Of a DNA stretch of 64,000 nucleotides, positions 37,620 through 46,580 are shown piece after piece. A program made the position numbers and the translations under genes. Each line of letters begins with the position of its first letter. Within the stretch, counting starts at the first letter, position 1. Origin of the DNA: Echinicola marina (lineage in GTDB: Bacteria; Bacteroidota; Bacteroidia; Cytophagales; Cyclobacteriaceae). The stretch is taken from the NCBI RefSeq assembly GCF_020463795.1, contig NZ_CP080025.1, positions 2,911,501-2,975,500 of the forward strand, written 5' to 3'. The notes under the pieces were generated by a model, which saw only the letters and a program-made list of their open reading frames with translations, did no database searches and had not been told where the DNA came from.

Positions 37620-38540
37620 TTAGAATTTATGACCTCTTAAGAAATCTTCAATGGGCATTCTTTTTTTACCTTGCATCTGAATTTCTTTGATCTCAAGGGC
37701 ACCTTGGGCAGTTTGAAAGCGTAAGTGTTTTTTATTGTCAGTTTCCATTTCTCCTATGGATTTGCCTGTTAAGTCTTTCACTACTTCGCTAGAGTATATT
37801 TTACAGGTTTTGTCTTCAATTGTAGTCCAGGCAGCAGGATAGGGAGAGAGCCCACGGATTAAATTATGGATATCTTCTGCTTTTTGATTCCAATTGATTT
37901 CACAAGTTTCCTTGAAGATTTTTGGGGCGTGGTGTAGGGCCTTACTTTCATCCTGTGGCATAGTCACTACTTCTCCCTTGCTGACTTCTTCAATGGTCTT
38001 TAGTACCAATTTGCTCCCTCTTTTCATGAGTTTTTCATAAAGAGTGCCGATATTATCTTCTGGAAGAATGGCTTCCTTTTCCTGATAAATGATACTGCCA
38101 GTGTCTATCTCATGCTTTAAGAAGAAGGTGGTGACACCGGTTTCCTTTTCTCCATTGATAATAGCCCAGTTGATGGGAGCTGCCCCGCGGTAATTGGGAA
38201 GCAAGGATGCATGGAGGTTAAAGGTTCCTCGAGGAGGCATGCTCCAAACTGATTCAGGCAGCATTCTAAAGGCAACGACTACTTGTATATCGGCTTGGTA
38301 GCTTTTTAGCTCTTCCAGAAAATCCGGGCTTTTTAAATTGGTAGGTTGTAGAACAGGGAGGTTATGCTTTAAAGCAGCTTCCTTAACAGGGGAAGGGATA
38401 AGCTTTTGTCCCCGGCCTTTTGGTTTGTCAGGTGCTGTAATCACTGCCACTACATTCCAACCGTTTTCTACTAAAATTTCTAGGGATGGTACAGCGAAAT
38501 CCGGTGTACCCATATAGATGATGCGAAGATCTTTGTTCAT
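37620..38540 (-). CDS. fmt: Methionyl-tRNA formyltransferase
   Basis: A 306-aa enzyme that formylates Met-tRNA(fMet). N-terminal formyl-transferase domain: RIIYMGTPDFAVPSLEIL, APDKPKGRGQKL, and the active site HASLLPNYRGAAPINWAI with TGVTTF behind it; C-terminal OB-like tRNA-binding domain from about 205. Standard length. It lies 19 bp from the upstream NamZ-like gene and ends at a strong hairpin. Confidence 0.96.
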   Translation of the reverse strand: MNKDLRIIYMGTPDFAVPSLEILVENGWNVVAVITAPDKPKGRGQKLIPSPVKEAALKHNLPVLQPTNLKSPDFLEELKSYQADIQVVVAFRMLPESVWSMPPRGTFNLHASLLPNYRGAAPINWAIINGEKETGVTTFFLKHEIDTGSIIYQEKEAILPEDNIGTLYEKLMKRGSKLVLKTIEEVSKGEVVTMPQDESKALHHAPKIFKETCEINWNQKAEDIHNLIRGLSPYPAAWTTIEDKTCKIYSSEVVKDLTGKSIGEMETDNKKHLRFQTAQGALEIKEIQMQGKKRMPIEDFLRGHKF

Positions 38541-38559
38541 TATGTTTTACTTTTCCTGC

Positions 38560-39771
38560 TTATTTATACAGTAGATATTTTTCTCTTTTGGCTTTATAGG
38601 CTTCTAAGCTTGGCTGCCAGCTGGCCTTGATTTCGTCTTCGGATTTGCCGGCAAGGATGTCTGCTTTCAATTTGTCCGTTCCGGCCAGTTTGTCAAAAAA
38701 ATTATTAAAGAATTTGACTTTCAAGCCTGATTTTTGGTACATCTCCAAAAGGTACTTTAAAGTAAACTGATGGGAGAGAGGAGTGTCCCTCAAATCAGTG
38801 CCATAGCATTTTTTATTCTCATGAGGTGGATGCTTGCTCATACCATCTATGCTAACAGGAGTAAAGGTGAAATCTCCATATTTTGGATCGGGCGCACCAT
38901 AAACTTGGAAGGGGAAATACGTTCCTCTTCCCACACTAATATCTGTTCCCTCAAAAAAGCATAAGGAAGGATAAAGCCTGATAGAAACATCATTTGGAAG
39001 ATTTGGGGATGGCTTGATAGGCAATGAATAGTGCATGCTGTGTTCCCAGTTCGCCACAGGAACAACTGTAATGTCCGCTTTTAGCCCCCCTTTTAACCAG
39101 CCTTCCCCATTAATCATTTGCGCAAGCTCTCCCATGCTCAGGCCATGCACAACGGGTATTGGGTGCATGCCTACAAAGCTTTTGAATTTTGGGTCCAAAA
39201 CTGGGCCGTCAATATAATCACCGTTAGGGTTGGGGCGGTCCATGATGATCAGTGGTTTGTTCTGTTCGGCGCATGCTTCCATGACATAATGCATCGTACT
39301 GATATAGGTGTAGAATCTCAGACCTACATCTTGGAAGTCAAATATAAGAATGTCCACATCATTCAAAACCTCAGGGGATGGCTTTTTATTGTTTCCATAA
39401 AGTGAGATTACAGGGATCCCCGTTTCCTCATCAATGTCATTTTTGATATGTTCTCCAGCATCTGCTTTTCCGCGGAAGCCATGTTCTGGTGCAAATATCT
39501 TTTGAATCTTAATATCTTGGGACAATAGAAAGTCTACCAAGTGTTGGTTGTCCTTTTGGGTCAATACACTGGTCTGGTTGGCCACTAAGCCAACACGTTT
39601 CCCCTTTAGCAAGGGCAGGTAGGCCTCAGGTTGGTCTGCAGCAGGTAGAATGACCGCTTTTTCCTTTGCAGGTTCGGACTGAATTTTCTCCTTCTCATTC
39701 GTTTGGTTTTTACAATATGCGAGGCTACCAACTAAAAAAGTCAATAGAAGTATTAATTTTAACTGCTTCAT
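38560..39771 (-). CDS. DUF1343 lipoprotein, NamZ-like exo-beta-N-acetylmuramidase
   Basis: About 403 aa from the ATG at 39771; a second ATG at 39783 adds four residues, and the later one sits directly before the signal peptide. Lipobox LAYC (Cys near residue 20 from the preferred start) suggests a lipoprotein. The DUF1343 domain follows: KGKRVGLVANQTSV, FAPEHGFRGKADAGEHI, DVLIFD-like DILIFDFQDVG, YTYISTMHYVMEAC, DRPNPNGDYIDGP and SVGRGTYFPFQVYGAP. Characterised NamZ enzymes cut N-acetylmuramic acid from peptidoglycan fragments during recycling. The family assignment is firm; the activity is inferred. Confidence 0.88.
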   Translation of the reverse strand: MKQLKLILLLTFLVGSLAYCKNQTNEKEKIQSEPAKEKAVILPAADQPEAYLPLLKGKRVGLVANQTSVLTQKDNQHLVDFLLSQDIKIQKIFAPEHGFRGKADAGEHIKNDIDEETGIPVISLYGNNKKPSPEVLNDVDILIFDFQDVGLRFYTYISTMHYVMEACAEQNKPLIIMDRPNPNGDYIDGPVLDPKFKSFVGMHPIPVVHGLSMGELAQMINGEGWLKGGLKADITVVPVANWEHSMHYSLPIKPSPNLPNDVSIRLYPSLCFFEGTDISVGRGTYFPFQVYGAPDPKYGDFTFTPVSIDGMSKHPPHENKKCYGTDLRDTPLSHQFTLKYLLEMYQKSGLKVKFFNNFFDKLAGTDKLKADILAGKSEDEIKASWQPSLEAYKAKREKYLLYK

Positions 39772-39811
39772 ATTAATTTGCATTAGTATCTAAACAAAAT
39801 AAAACACTTCA

Positions 39812-41032
39812 TTGAACCTTTCCTACTTCATTGCTAAAAGAATTAGCTTTAAAAGAACAGGTGGATTTACCGGAACCATCCATCGCATTGCAGTAGCGAG
39901 TATTGCCATTGGCCTTTCTATACTTTTAATTTCATTTTTGATCTTGGGCGGTTTTCAACAGGTGGTTTCTGAGAAGGTTTTTTCCTTTACAGGTCATTAT
40001 CAGGTTCATAAGTTTACTTCGAACAATGCTTTCGAAGAATATCCTTCCAGTAAAAACAGCCAGTTTTATAGTAATTATAAAGATTATGACTTTATCAAAC
40101 ATGTGCAGGACTATGCTTTTAAGCCCGGTTTGCTTAAGGGTGATGAGGAAGTACAGGGTGTTTTGCTAAAAGGGGTAAGTGAAAATTTCAATAAAGCCGC
40201 TTTTGCCCCTTCCATTATAGAAGGAAGGTTTATTGATTTTAAGAAAGACGGTGAAACTTCCTATGAAGTGCTGCTCAGTAAAAAAATCGCGGATAAGTTA
40301 TTGCTTGGAATAGGGGATAAGGTGACCATGTATTTTGTACAGGATCCGCCGAGATATAGGAGATTAGAGGTAGTGGGGATATATGAGACCTATCTGGAAG
40401 ACTTTGATGATAAAATGATCATAGGAGATATTCAGAATATTCGAAACCTCAATGGATGGGAAGATGATATGGTGGGTGGCTTCGAGGTCTTTTTGGATGA
40501 TCCCAAAGAGATAGATGAGAAAAGCGAAGCCCTGTATGAGATGATTGATTATGATCTGAAGGTGGATAAGGTAACGGATAAGTTTATACAGATTTTTGAC
40601 TGGCTTAAATTGCTGAACAATAATGTTTATGTCTTTTTAGGCCTAATCCTTTTTGTGGCTTCCTTTAATATGATTGCTATTCTCTTTATCCTTATCATGG
40701 AGCGGACTCAGATGATAGGGATGTTAAAGGCTCTGGGAAGTGCCAATAGACATATAAGAAGGATTTTTGTTTGGAATGGGATAAGGATAATTGGTAGGGG
40801 TATGCTAATAGGTAATCTGATCGGATTGGGCTTTGCTTGGATACAGTATGTGACCAGGTTTATTGGCCTTGACCCTGAGAATTATTATATGAGTTTTGTG
40901 CCTATCCAATGGAATTGGCCGGTAATTGTGGGGATCAATATTTTGGTGTTGGTAATCACTAGCTTGGTATTGTTTATACCGGCCATGGTTATCAGTAATG
41001 TTCAGCCTATTAAAGCAATTCGCTTTGACTAA
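39812..41032 (+). CDS. ABC transporter permease of the FtsX/LolE type
   Basis: A 406-aa membrane protein: TM1 (about 25-50, SIAIGLSILLISFLILGGF), a periplasmic domain of about 220 residues, then three C-terminal helices (about 273-295, 320-345, 370-395) as in LolC/LolE. The end ISNVQPIKAIRFD is the classic FtsX-family terminus. It probably works in lipoprotein release or peptide/lipid export with an ATPase encoded elsewhere. TTG at 39812 is the only start that keeps the typical opening NLSYFIAKR. Its last 23 bp overlap the convergent glycosyltransferase gene. Confidence 0.88.
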   Translation: MNLSYFIAKRISFKRTGGFTGTIHRIAVASIAIGLSILLISFLILGGFQQVVSEKVFSFTGHYQVHKFTSNNAFEEYPSSKNSQFYSNYKDYDFIKHVQDYAFKPGLLKGDEEVQGVLLKGVSENFNKAAFAPSIIEGRFIDFKKDGETSYEVLLSKKIADKLLLGIGDKVTMYFVQDPPRYRRLEVVGIYETYLEDFDDKMIIGDIQNIRNLNGWEDDMVGGFEVFLDDPKEIDEKSEALYEMIDYDLKVDKVTDKFIQIFDWLKLLNNNVYVFLGLILFVASFNMIAILFILIMERTQMIGMLKALGSANRHIRRIFVWNGIRIIGRGMLIGNLIGLGFAWIQYVTRFIGLDPENYYMSFVPIQWNWPVIVGINILVLVITSLVLFIPAMVISNVQPIKAIRFD

Positions 41033-41771
41033 CTTTTGCCCGTTTATAAGGGCTGAACAGGCTTTTGAATTTCATATAGATTACCCCTAGTACGGCTTCC
41101 TTAAAAATATGAGTGGACATTTTGGAAGTTCCCTTGGTCCTATCAGTGAAGATGATCGGAATTTCGGTGATTTTGTAGCCCAACTTCCAAGCGGTGAATT
41201 TCATTTCGATCTGGAAGGCATAGCCTACAAATTTGATTTTATCCAGCTTGATCCCTTCCAAGACACTCCTGTGATAGCATTTAAATCCAGCTGTGGTATC
41301 TTTAATGGGCAAACCTGTAATGAACTGCACATATACACTGGCGAAATAGGACATCAAAACCCTTCCCATAGGCCAGTTGACCACATTCACTCCCTTAATA
41401 TATCTCGATCCAATGGTCAGGTCAAAGCCATCTATAGCGCAGGACTCATACAACCTGATCAGGTCTTTGGGATTATGGGAAAAATCAGCATCCATCTCAA
41501 AGATATAATCATAATCCTTCTCAAGGGCATATTTGAAACCCGTGATATAGGCTGTTCCCAAGCCTAGTTTCCCCTTTCTTTCTATAAGGTGAATCCTACT
41601 TTCAAAGGATTGCTGGAGGTTTTTAACAATACCGGCAGTACCATCAGGGGAATTGTCATCAATGATCAAAACCTCAAAATGCCCAGCTAAGTCCATGACA
41701 GCCATGATGATGTCCTGGATATTTTCCTTTTCGTTAAAGGTAGGTATGATGACTAACTTCTTGTGATTCAT
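41010..41771 (-). CDS. Polyprenol monophosphomannose synthase-like glycosyltransferase (GT2)
   Basis: A 253-aa GT2 enzyme of the DPM1 type. Motifs: VIIPTFNEKENIQDII, DDNSPDGTAGIV, KLGLGTAYITGFKYAL, and EMDADFSHNPKDLIRL carrying the metal-binding D-x-D. It ends in FKSLFSPYKRAK without transmembrane helices, like the short dolichol/polyprenol-phosphate mannose synthases. It supplies lipid-linked sugars for envelope glycosylation. The convergent ABC permease gene overlaps its 3' end by 23 bp. Confidence 0.9.
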   Translation of the reverse strand: MNHKKLVIIPTFNEKENIQDIIMAVMDLAGHFEVLIIDDNSPDGTAGIVKNLQQSFESRIHLIERKGKLGLGTAYITGFKYALEKDYDYIFEMDADFSHNPKDLIRLYESCAIDGFDLTIGSRYIKGVNVVNWPMGRVLMSYFASVYVQFITGLPIKDTTAGFKCYHRSVLEGIKLDKIKFVGYAFQIEMKFTAWKLGYKITEIPIIFTDRTKGTSKMSTHIFKEAVLGVIYMKFKSLFSPYKRAKVSQSELL

Positions 41772-41846
41772 ATTGCAAGTCCCAAAAATAGGACTTAAAG
41801 CGATTAATTACATAGTTAAACGTAAAAAATCCGCAATGAGTAGAAA

Positions 41847-42632
41847 TTAGAAACATTTGTTCAAATTTTCTTTGGCATATTCACTCCCATGTTTTGCGGC
41901 GAGCCTTAGGTCGTGGCAGGACTGACTGGGATTGATTTCCATTTGACATATAGCCCTTCGGGCCAGGGCATTATAATGTTTGGGTTGGCTTTTTAATACC
42001 CTGTCAAAGTCCTCTGTTGCCCAGTCTGTCATCCCCATTCTCATATAGGCCAACCCTCTATTATAATAGGCGGTCATGTTGTCGCCCGAGTACATGATAT
42101 ACATATTGAACTGGGAAGCAGCTGTCCAGGCATCCCCAAGGTGGGCTTGAACTATTCCTCTATAGAAATAAATGGAAGCATTTTTCGGGTCCAATTCCTT
42201 CGCTTCAAAAAGAAAATCCTCGGCAGACTTATAATTTTCGTTCTTGATCATAGCCCTACCGAGCATAATTAGTAGTTCTACATTTTTAGGGTCTTCCTTT
42301 GCTGCTAATAAGAAATGTTTTTCGGCCTGTTTATATTCTTCCAGTTCCCAATAGACTTTACCCATTCCTGACAATGCCTGCGGATCATGTGGTGACAATT
42401 GTAAGATTCGTTTGTAGTCTGTCAATGCCTTTTCATATTCTTCCAAGGCTTCGTGACTCATGGCCCTGAGCTGAATGGCTTGGGTGTCGGACATCTTCAT
42501 AAACAATAACCAGTTCAACTCTGATATGGCATCTTCGAATTGTTGATTGGAATAATACTGATTGGCTTTCTCAAAATTCCCCTGACATGATGTGAAAAGT
42601 AGAAGCAGTAAAAATGTGGCTAAATTTTTCAT
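41847..42632 (-). CDS. Tetratricopeptide-repeat lipoprotein
   Basis: About 261 aa from the ATG at 42632, chosen because MKNLATFLLLLLFTSC is a clear lipoprotein signal peptide (Cys near 16); the longer reading to 42686 adds 18 residues in front of it. The mature protein is about six TPR units (NQYYSNQQFEDAISELNWLL, AEKHFLLAAKEDPKNVELL, NASIYFYRGIVQAHLGDAW, and so on). It is a likely periplasmic scaffold. The last residues contain two Cys (CHDLRLAAKHGSEYAKENLN, then KCF), a common TPR end in Bacteroidota. Confidence 0.85.
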   Translation of the reverse strand: MKNLATFLLLLLFTSCQGNFEKANQYYSNQQFEDAISELNWLLFMKMSDTQAIQLRAMSHEALEEYEKALTDYKRILQLSPHDPQALSGMGKVYWELEEYKQAEKHFLLAAKEDPKNVELLIMLGRAMIKNENYKSAEDFLFEAKELDPKNASIYFYRGIVQAHLGDAWTAASQFNMYIMYSGDNMTAYYNRGLAYMRMGMTDWATEDFDRVLKSQPKHYNALARRAICQMEINPSQSCHDLRLAAKHGSEYAKENLNKCF

Positions 42633-42771
42633 AGTTAACAGTTTAGTTATAAAACTAATAAAATAGGTGTTTTTAGTCAATAGCAATTAAAAGTTTTTTT
42701 GAACCTCGGCAATCCAGCTGCAATAGACAGGTCGTATATGATTTTTGTATTAACTGCTAAACAAAAGAACC

Positions 42772-43194
42772 ATGATCAAGAGAATTTTAATCGGGGCAGC
42801 GGCATTGATGGCCATTTTGGTAATCACATTGGCCGTACATATTTACTTGGTGACCAATGATCGTCCAAAAGGCCCTAACTGGACGATGAGTCAGATTGAC
42901 TTTAATGAGGATTTGGACTCAATGAGAATGGAAGAGATCAAAACTGATCTTTTGGAAATAGATGGTATGAGGGATGTTAGGGTCAATAGGACCTCGGATT
43001 ATTTGATAGTCCTTTATGATCGCAAGAAACATAGTCCTCATGATTTGGTGGATGGTGTGAACAAAAACTATCAGCTTCAATCTACACTTTTTCAGCCTAG
43101 CGAAGAACAGTTGGCGGCAAGTTGTCCTGCAATTGACAAGAAATCGCTGACCTATATGGTGGGGAGCTATTTCGAGAACCTATTTACTAACTAA
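42772..43194 (+). CDS. Membrane-anchored protein with HMA-like ferredoxin fold, unknown
   Basis: 140 aa: one N-terminal membrane helix (about 5-27), then a 65-residue domain with the strand-helix-strand order of heavy-metal-associated domains (MEEIKTDLLEIDGMRDVRVN, DYLIVLYDRKKHSPHDLVDG) but without the CxxC metal site. A single Cys (AASCPAIDKK, about 123) lies in the tail. It starts a probable two-gene unit with the globin-like lipoprotein 27 bp downstream. The role is unknown; a redox or heme-related function is a guess from the neighbour. Confidence 0.65.
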   Translation: MIKRILIGAAALMAILVITLAVHIYLVTNDRPKGPNWTMSQIDFNEDLDSMRMEEIKTDLLEIDGMRDVRVNRTSDYLIVLYDRKKHSPHDLVDGVNKNYQLQSTLFQPSEEQLAASCPAIDKKSLTYMVGSYFENLFTN

Positions 43195-43221
43195 TATTTT
43201 ATTACATAAACCTTAAGAAAA

Positions 43222-44286
43222 ATGAAAAAACTAAATCAATTGATGGCTTTTATGCTACTGATGACCTTGGTAGTATTTTCATCCTGTAAGGATGATGACG
43301 ATGTGATGCCACCAGAGGTAGACGATTCTTTCTACGCTACCAAACTGGGCGGTGAGGAAATGGTTGCTGACCCGGATAATGAAGGGCAGATGATAGAAAA
43401 AGGTTATTTGAATTTGAGGACGGTAGTAACTGGTACTGTTTTAACGATTGCTTCTGATGATAAATATGCCAGTATTCGCCCTTATTTTAATGTGCTTTTA
43501 GCTGAAGTAGGGGCAAGTGACTATTCTGGTTTCAATGCTTTGGTGAAAGATTTTACAGACCTTTTGGCGGAATCCACCGGTGCAGAGAATTTTACCTATT
43601 CTGGTATGAGCATGGCTGATGCCCATGATCCTACGAAAAATGATCGTATGAATGGTTTGATCGATAGCGATGATTTTGATCTGTTTGTAGAGGCGGTGGT
43701 TCAGGCTGCTACGGAAGCTGGATTTGGTAGTTCGGAAATTTTGGGTCCAGTAGGAGATCTTTTAGGTTCCACCAAAGCGGATATCGTTCAGCGTGAAGAT
43801 GGAACCATGATCGATCTTTATACGCGTCTTGGAGGTACTGTGATGGTGACAGATCCGTTAAACTCAGAGAGTATGGTTGAAGCAGGCTATGCGCCATTGA
43901 AACTTGTGGTAGACAAGACAGTGATGATAATAGCTAGTGATCCTGAATTTGCAGAATTAAAACCATATTTCCCGGTTTTATTGGCTGAAGTTGGAGCAAA
44001 TGACTTTTCTGGATATACCGCATTGGTGGAAAACTTTAGTGATTTACTTGCCCAGTCTATTGGATCTACCAATTATACTTATTCAGGAATGAGTATGGCT
44101 GATGCCCATAATCCTGATGTTAACCCTAGAATGACTGGTAAAATTACTTCAGCCGATTATGACTTATTCATTGGAGCGGTGGTGAAAGCAGCAACAGAGC
44201 TAGGTGTTCCAGAATCAGTGATAGGAGAGTTTGGTGCATTATTGACTGATGAAGGATTGAAAGGGGCGATTGTTCAAGGTTCCTGA
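43222..44286 (+). CDS. Lipoprotein with two tandem truncated-globin-like repeats
   Basis: A 354-aa lipoprotein (lipobox FSSC, Cys22, then an Asp-rich linker). Two repeats of about 155 aa (36-192 and 196-354) are alike through most of their length. Each starts like a group 1 truncated haemoglobin (YATKLGG; LYTRLGG) and has the F-helix pattern YSGMSMADAH, with the His at 135 and 296 where the haem-ligating proximal His stands. The second repeat ends with LGVPESVIGEFGALL as globins do. The distal Tyr of TrHbN appears replaced by a small residue. It follows the HMA-like gene and ends at a strong terminator. Haem binding is inferred. Confidence 0.7.
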   Translation: MKKLNQLMAFMLLMTLVVFSSCKDDDDVMPPEVDDSFYATKLGGEEMVADPDNEGQMIEKGYLNLRTVVTGTVLTIASDDKYASIRPYFNVLLAEVGASDYSGFNALVKDFTDLLAESTGAENFTYSGMSMADAHDPTKNDRMNGLIDSDDFDLFVEAVVQAATEAGFGSSEILGPVGDLLGSTKADIVQREDGTMIDLYTRLGGTVMVTDPLNSESMVEAGYAPLKLVVDKTVMIIASDPEFAELKPYFPVLLAEVGANDFSGYTALVENFSDLLAQSIGSTNYTYSGMSMADAHNPDVNPRMTGKITSADYDLFIGAVVKAATELGVPESVIGEFGALLTDEGLKGAIVQGS

Positions 44287-44309
44287 TTTTTATTTCCAGG
44301 AGATATACC

Positions 44310-44341
44310 AAAAAAGGCTTTCCATTTGGAAAGCCTTTTTT
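44310..44341. terminator. Bidirectional terminator
   Basis: Stem AAAAAAGGCTTTCC / GGAAAGCCTTTTTT with a 4-nt loop, between the convergent globin-like lipoprotein and hisB genes. It ends the histidine operon on the minus strand. Confidence 0.92.
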
Positions 44342-44362
44342 ATGTGAATTAATAAGTGCTTT

Positions 44363-45466
44363 TTATAATACTCCCTTGGTACTGGGCAGTTGGTTCAAGG
44401 CAGCAATATCTCTTTTAACGGCCATCTTAATGGCCCTTGCCAAGCCTTTGAAAATAGCTTCGATTTTATGGTGCTCGTTATTTCCTTCTGCTTTGATATT
44501 CAAGTTGCACTTGGAAGTGTCGCTGAACGACTTGAAGAAGTGATAGAACATTTCAGTAGGCATATCGCCGATTTTTTCACGGCTAAATTCCGCCTCCCAC
44601 ATCATCCAGGGCCTTCCTCCAAAGTCAATGGCCACCTGTGCAAGCACATCATCCATTGGTAAAAGGAAACCATATCGGTAAATGCCCTTTTTGTCCCCTA
44701 GGGCCTTAAGATAGGCTTCACCTAATGCCAAAGCGGTGTCTTCAATGGTGTGGTGTTCATCGATATGAAGGTCTCCCTTTACTTTGATGGTCAAGTCTGT
44801 TCCTCCATGCTTGCCCAGTTGCTCCAGCATATGGTCAAAGAATGGCAGGCCAGTGTCAATATCACATTTTCCCGATCCATCCAGGTTTACACTAATGCTG
44901 ATTTGCGTTTCAGAAGTGCTTCTTTCAACTGAGGCCTGTCGTGCAGGAAGTCTCAAGAATTCATAGATTTCATCCCAAGAGCCAGTGGACAAAGCGGCAC
45001 CTTCAGCAGCTTCTTCTCCAATAAAGATCGCCTGCGTACCTAAATTCTGGGCTAATTGAATATCCGTTTTTCTATCCCCGATCACATAGGAATTGGCCAA
45101 GTCATATTCACCTTCCATGTATTTGGTCAATAAACCAGTTCTTGGCTTTCTGGTAGGAGCATTCTCATGCTCAAAAGTTTTGTCAATATGGATATCGGAA
45201 AAAATTACCCCTTCCTCTTCCAAGGTTTTTAACATCTTGAACTGAGCTGGCCAAAAGGTGTCCTCAGGAAAGGAATCTGTTCCCAAGCCATCCTGATTGG
45301 TTACCATGACCAATTCATAATCGGTTTCTTCGGCTATTTTTCTTAGGTTGGAAATGGCTTTTGGATAGAATTCTAGTTTTTCAAGGCTATCTACTTGAAA
45401 ATCTACAGGCGGTTCCTTGATGATGGTGCCGTCTCTATCTATAAATAATACTTTTTTCATTTTCAT
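44363..45466 (-). CDS. hisB: Bifunctional histidinol-phosphatase / imidazoleglycerol-phosphate dehydratase
   Basis: A 367-aa fusion for two steps of histidine synthesis. The N-terminal HAD phosphatase (1-170) has [22 protein letters not shown] and [12 protein letters not shown]. The C-terminal dehydratase (about 175-367) has the two metal-binding blocks [16 protein letters not shown] and [17 protein letters not shown], and [13 protein letters not shown]. It is the last gene of the hisGDCB group and is followed by a terminator. The remaining genes (hisH, hisA, hisF, hisIE) are not in the window. Confidence 0.97.
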   Translation of the reverse strand: MKMKKVLFIDRDGTIIKEPPVDFQVDSLEKLEFYPKAISNLRKIAEETDYELVMVTNQDGLGTDSFPEDTFWPAQFKMLKTLEEEGVIFSDIHIDKTFEHENAPTRKPRTGLLTKYMEGEYDLANSYVIGDRKTDIQLAQNLGTQAIFIGEEAAEGAALSTGSWDEIYEFLRLPARQASVERSTSETQISISVNLDGSGKCDIDTGLPFFDHMLEQLGKHGGTDLTIKVKGDLHIDEHHTIEDTALALGEAYLKALGDKKGIYRYGFLLPMDDVLAQVAIDFGGRPWMMWEAEFSREKIGDMPTEMFYHFFKSFSDTSKCNLNIKAEGNNEHHKIEAIFKGLARAIKMAVKRDIAALNQLPSTKGVL

Positions 45467-45510
45467 TTATGGTTATTATTGACTCATGGCCAATTGGAAT
45501 ACTTATTTGT

Positions 45511-46578
45511 TTATGCAGTGGCTAATTCTGCAGGGCATTGCTCCAAAGCCTCCAGCAGTCGCTCATTTTCTGCTCTGGTTCCAACAGAAATCCTTAGGCA
45601 TTCATTGCAAAGGACCACTTTTGACCTGTCTCTAACGATGATTTGATTTTCAATTAAGTAGTCATAGGTCTTTTTGGCAGCAGGTACTTCTACCAAAAGG
45701 AAATTGGCATGACTTGGATAGATTTTTTTGATCAAATCCATCTTTTCAAAAGCCTGCTGAAGGAAATCTCTTTCCTCCATGATCTCAGCGACCATTTTCT
45801 TCATCTTATCAGTGTCATCAATAGCTGCTAAAACAGTCTCTTGGGTCAGACCACTAATATTGTAAGGAGGTTTGATCTTATTGATGATCCTGGTGATTTC
45901 CAAGGAGGCAAAAGCCATTCCCAGCCTCAAAGATGCCAGCCCCCAAGCTTTGGAGAAGGTTTGCATGACCAAGAGGTTTGAATGATTTTTGAGCTCTGTT
46001 GTAAAGCTGGGCTCATCACTGAAATCAATATAGGCTTCATCAACCACTACCAATCCATCAAAAGCCTTGATTACTTTTAGTATATCTTCTCGATCTACTT
46101 TGTTTCCACTTGGGTTGTTGGGAGAGCAAATGAAAATTATTTTGGTGTTTTCATCCACTGCTTCCAAAATGGCATCAGTCCTTAGCTGAAAGTCCTTTGT
46201 GAGATTTACCTTTTTGATGGCAATATCATTCACTTCAGCACTTACCTCGTACATGCCGTAAGTAGGAGGGAGGATAATGATATTATCCAATCCTGGTCTA
46301 CAAAATGCCCGCATTAATAGATCAATCGCCTCATCACTTCCATTTCCCAAAAAGATTTGATCTACAGGAACATCTTTGATGGCACTGATCTTTGTCTTTA
46401 GGGCAAACTGATAAGGATCAGGGTATCTATTGAAGTCATCAGCGGTGATAGAGCCAAAAGGATTTTCGTTGGCATCTAGAAAGACTCCTTCTTTACCAGA
46501 GTATTCATCCCTAGCTGAAGAATAAGGTTTCAGCTGGGCGATATGTGGTCTTAAGATTTTATTCAGGTCAAAAGCCAT
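45511..46578 (-). CDS. hisC: Histidinol-phosphate aminotransferase
   Basis: A 355-aa PLP aminotransferase of fold type I, making L-histidinol phosphate. Motifs: FLDANENPFG near the start, GNGSDEAIDLLMRAFC, ICSPNNPSGN, VVDEAYIDFS, and the PLP lysine in TFSKAWGLASLRLG. It starts 2 bp after hisD (hisD stop, hisC start) and lies 44 bp before hisB. Confidence 0.97.
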   Translation of the reverse strand: MAFDLNKILRPHIAQLKPYSSARDEYSGKEGVFLDANENPFGSITADDFNRYPDPYQFALKTKISAIKDVPVDQIFLGNGSDEAIDLLMRAFCRPGLDNIIILPPTYGMYEVSAEVNDIAIKKVNLTKDFQLRTDAILEAVDENTKIIFICSPNNPSGNKVDREDILKVIKAFDGLVVVDEAYIDFSDEPSFTTELKNHSNLLVMQTFSKAWGLASLRLGMAFASLEITRIINKIKPPYNISGLTQETVLAAIDDTDKMKKMVAEIMEERDFLQQAFEKMDLIKKIYPSHANFLLVEVPAAKKTYDYLIENQIIVRDRSKVVLCNECLRISVGTRAENERLLEALEQCPAELATA

Positions 46579-46580
46579 GA

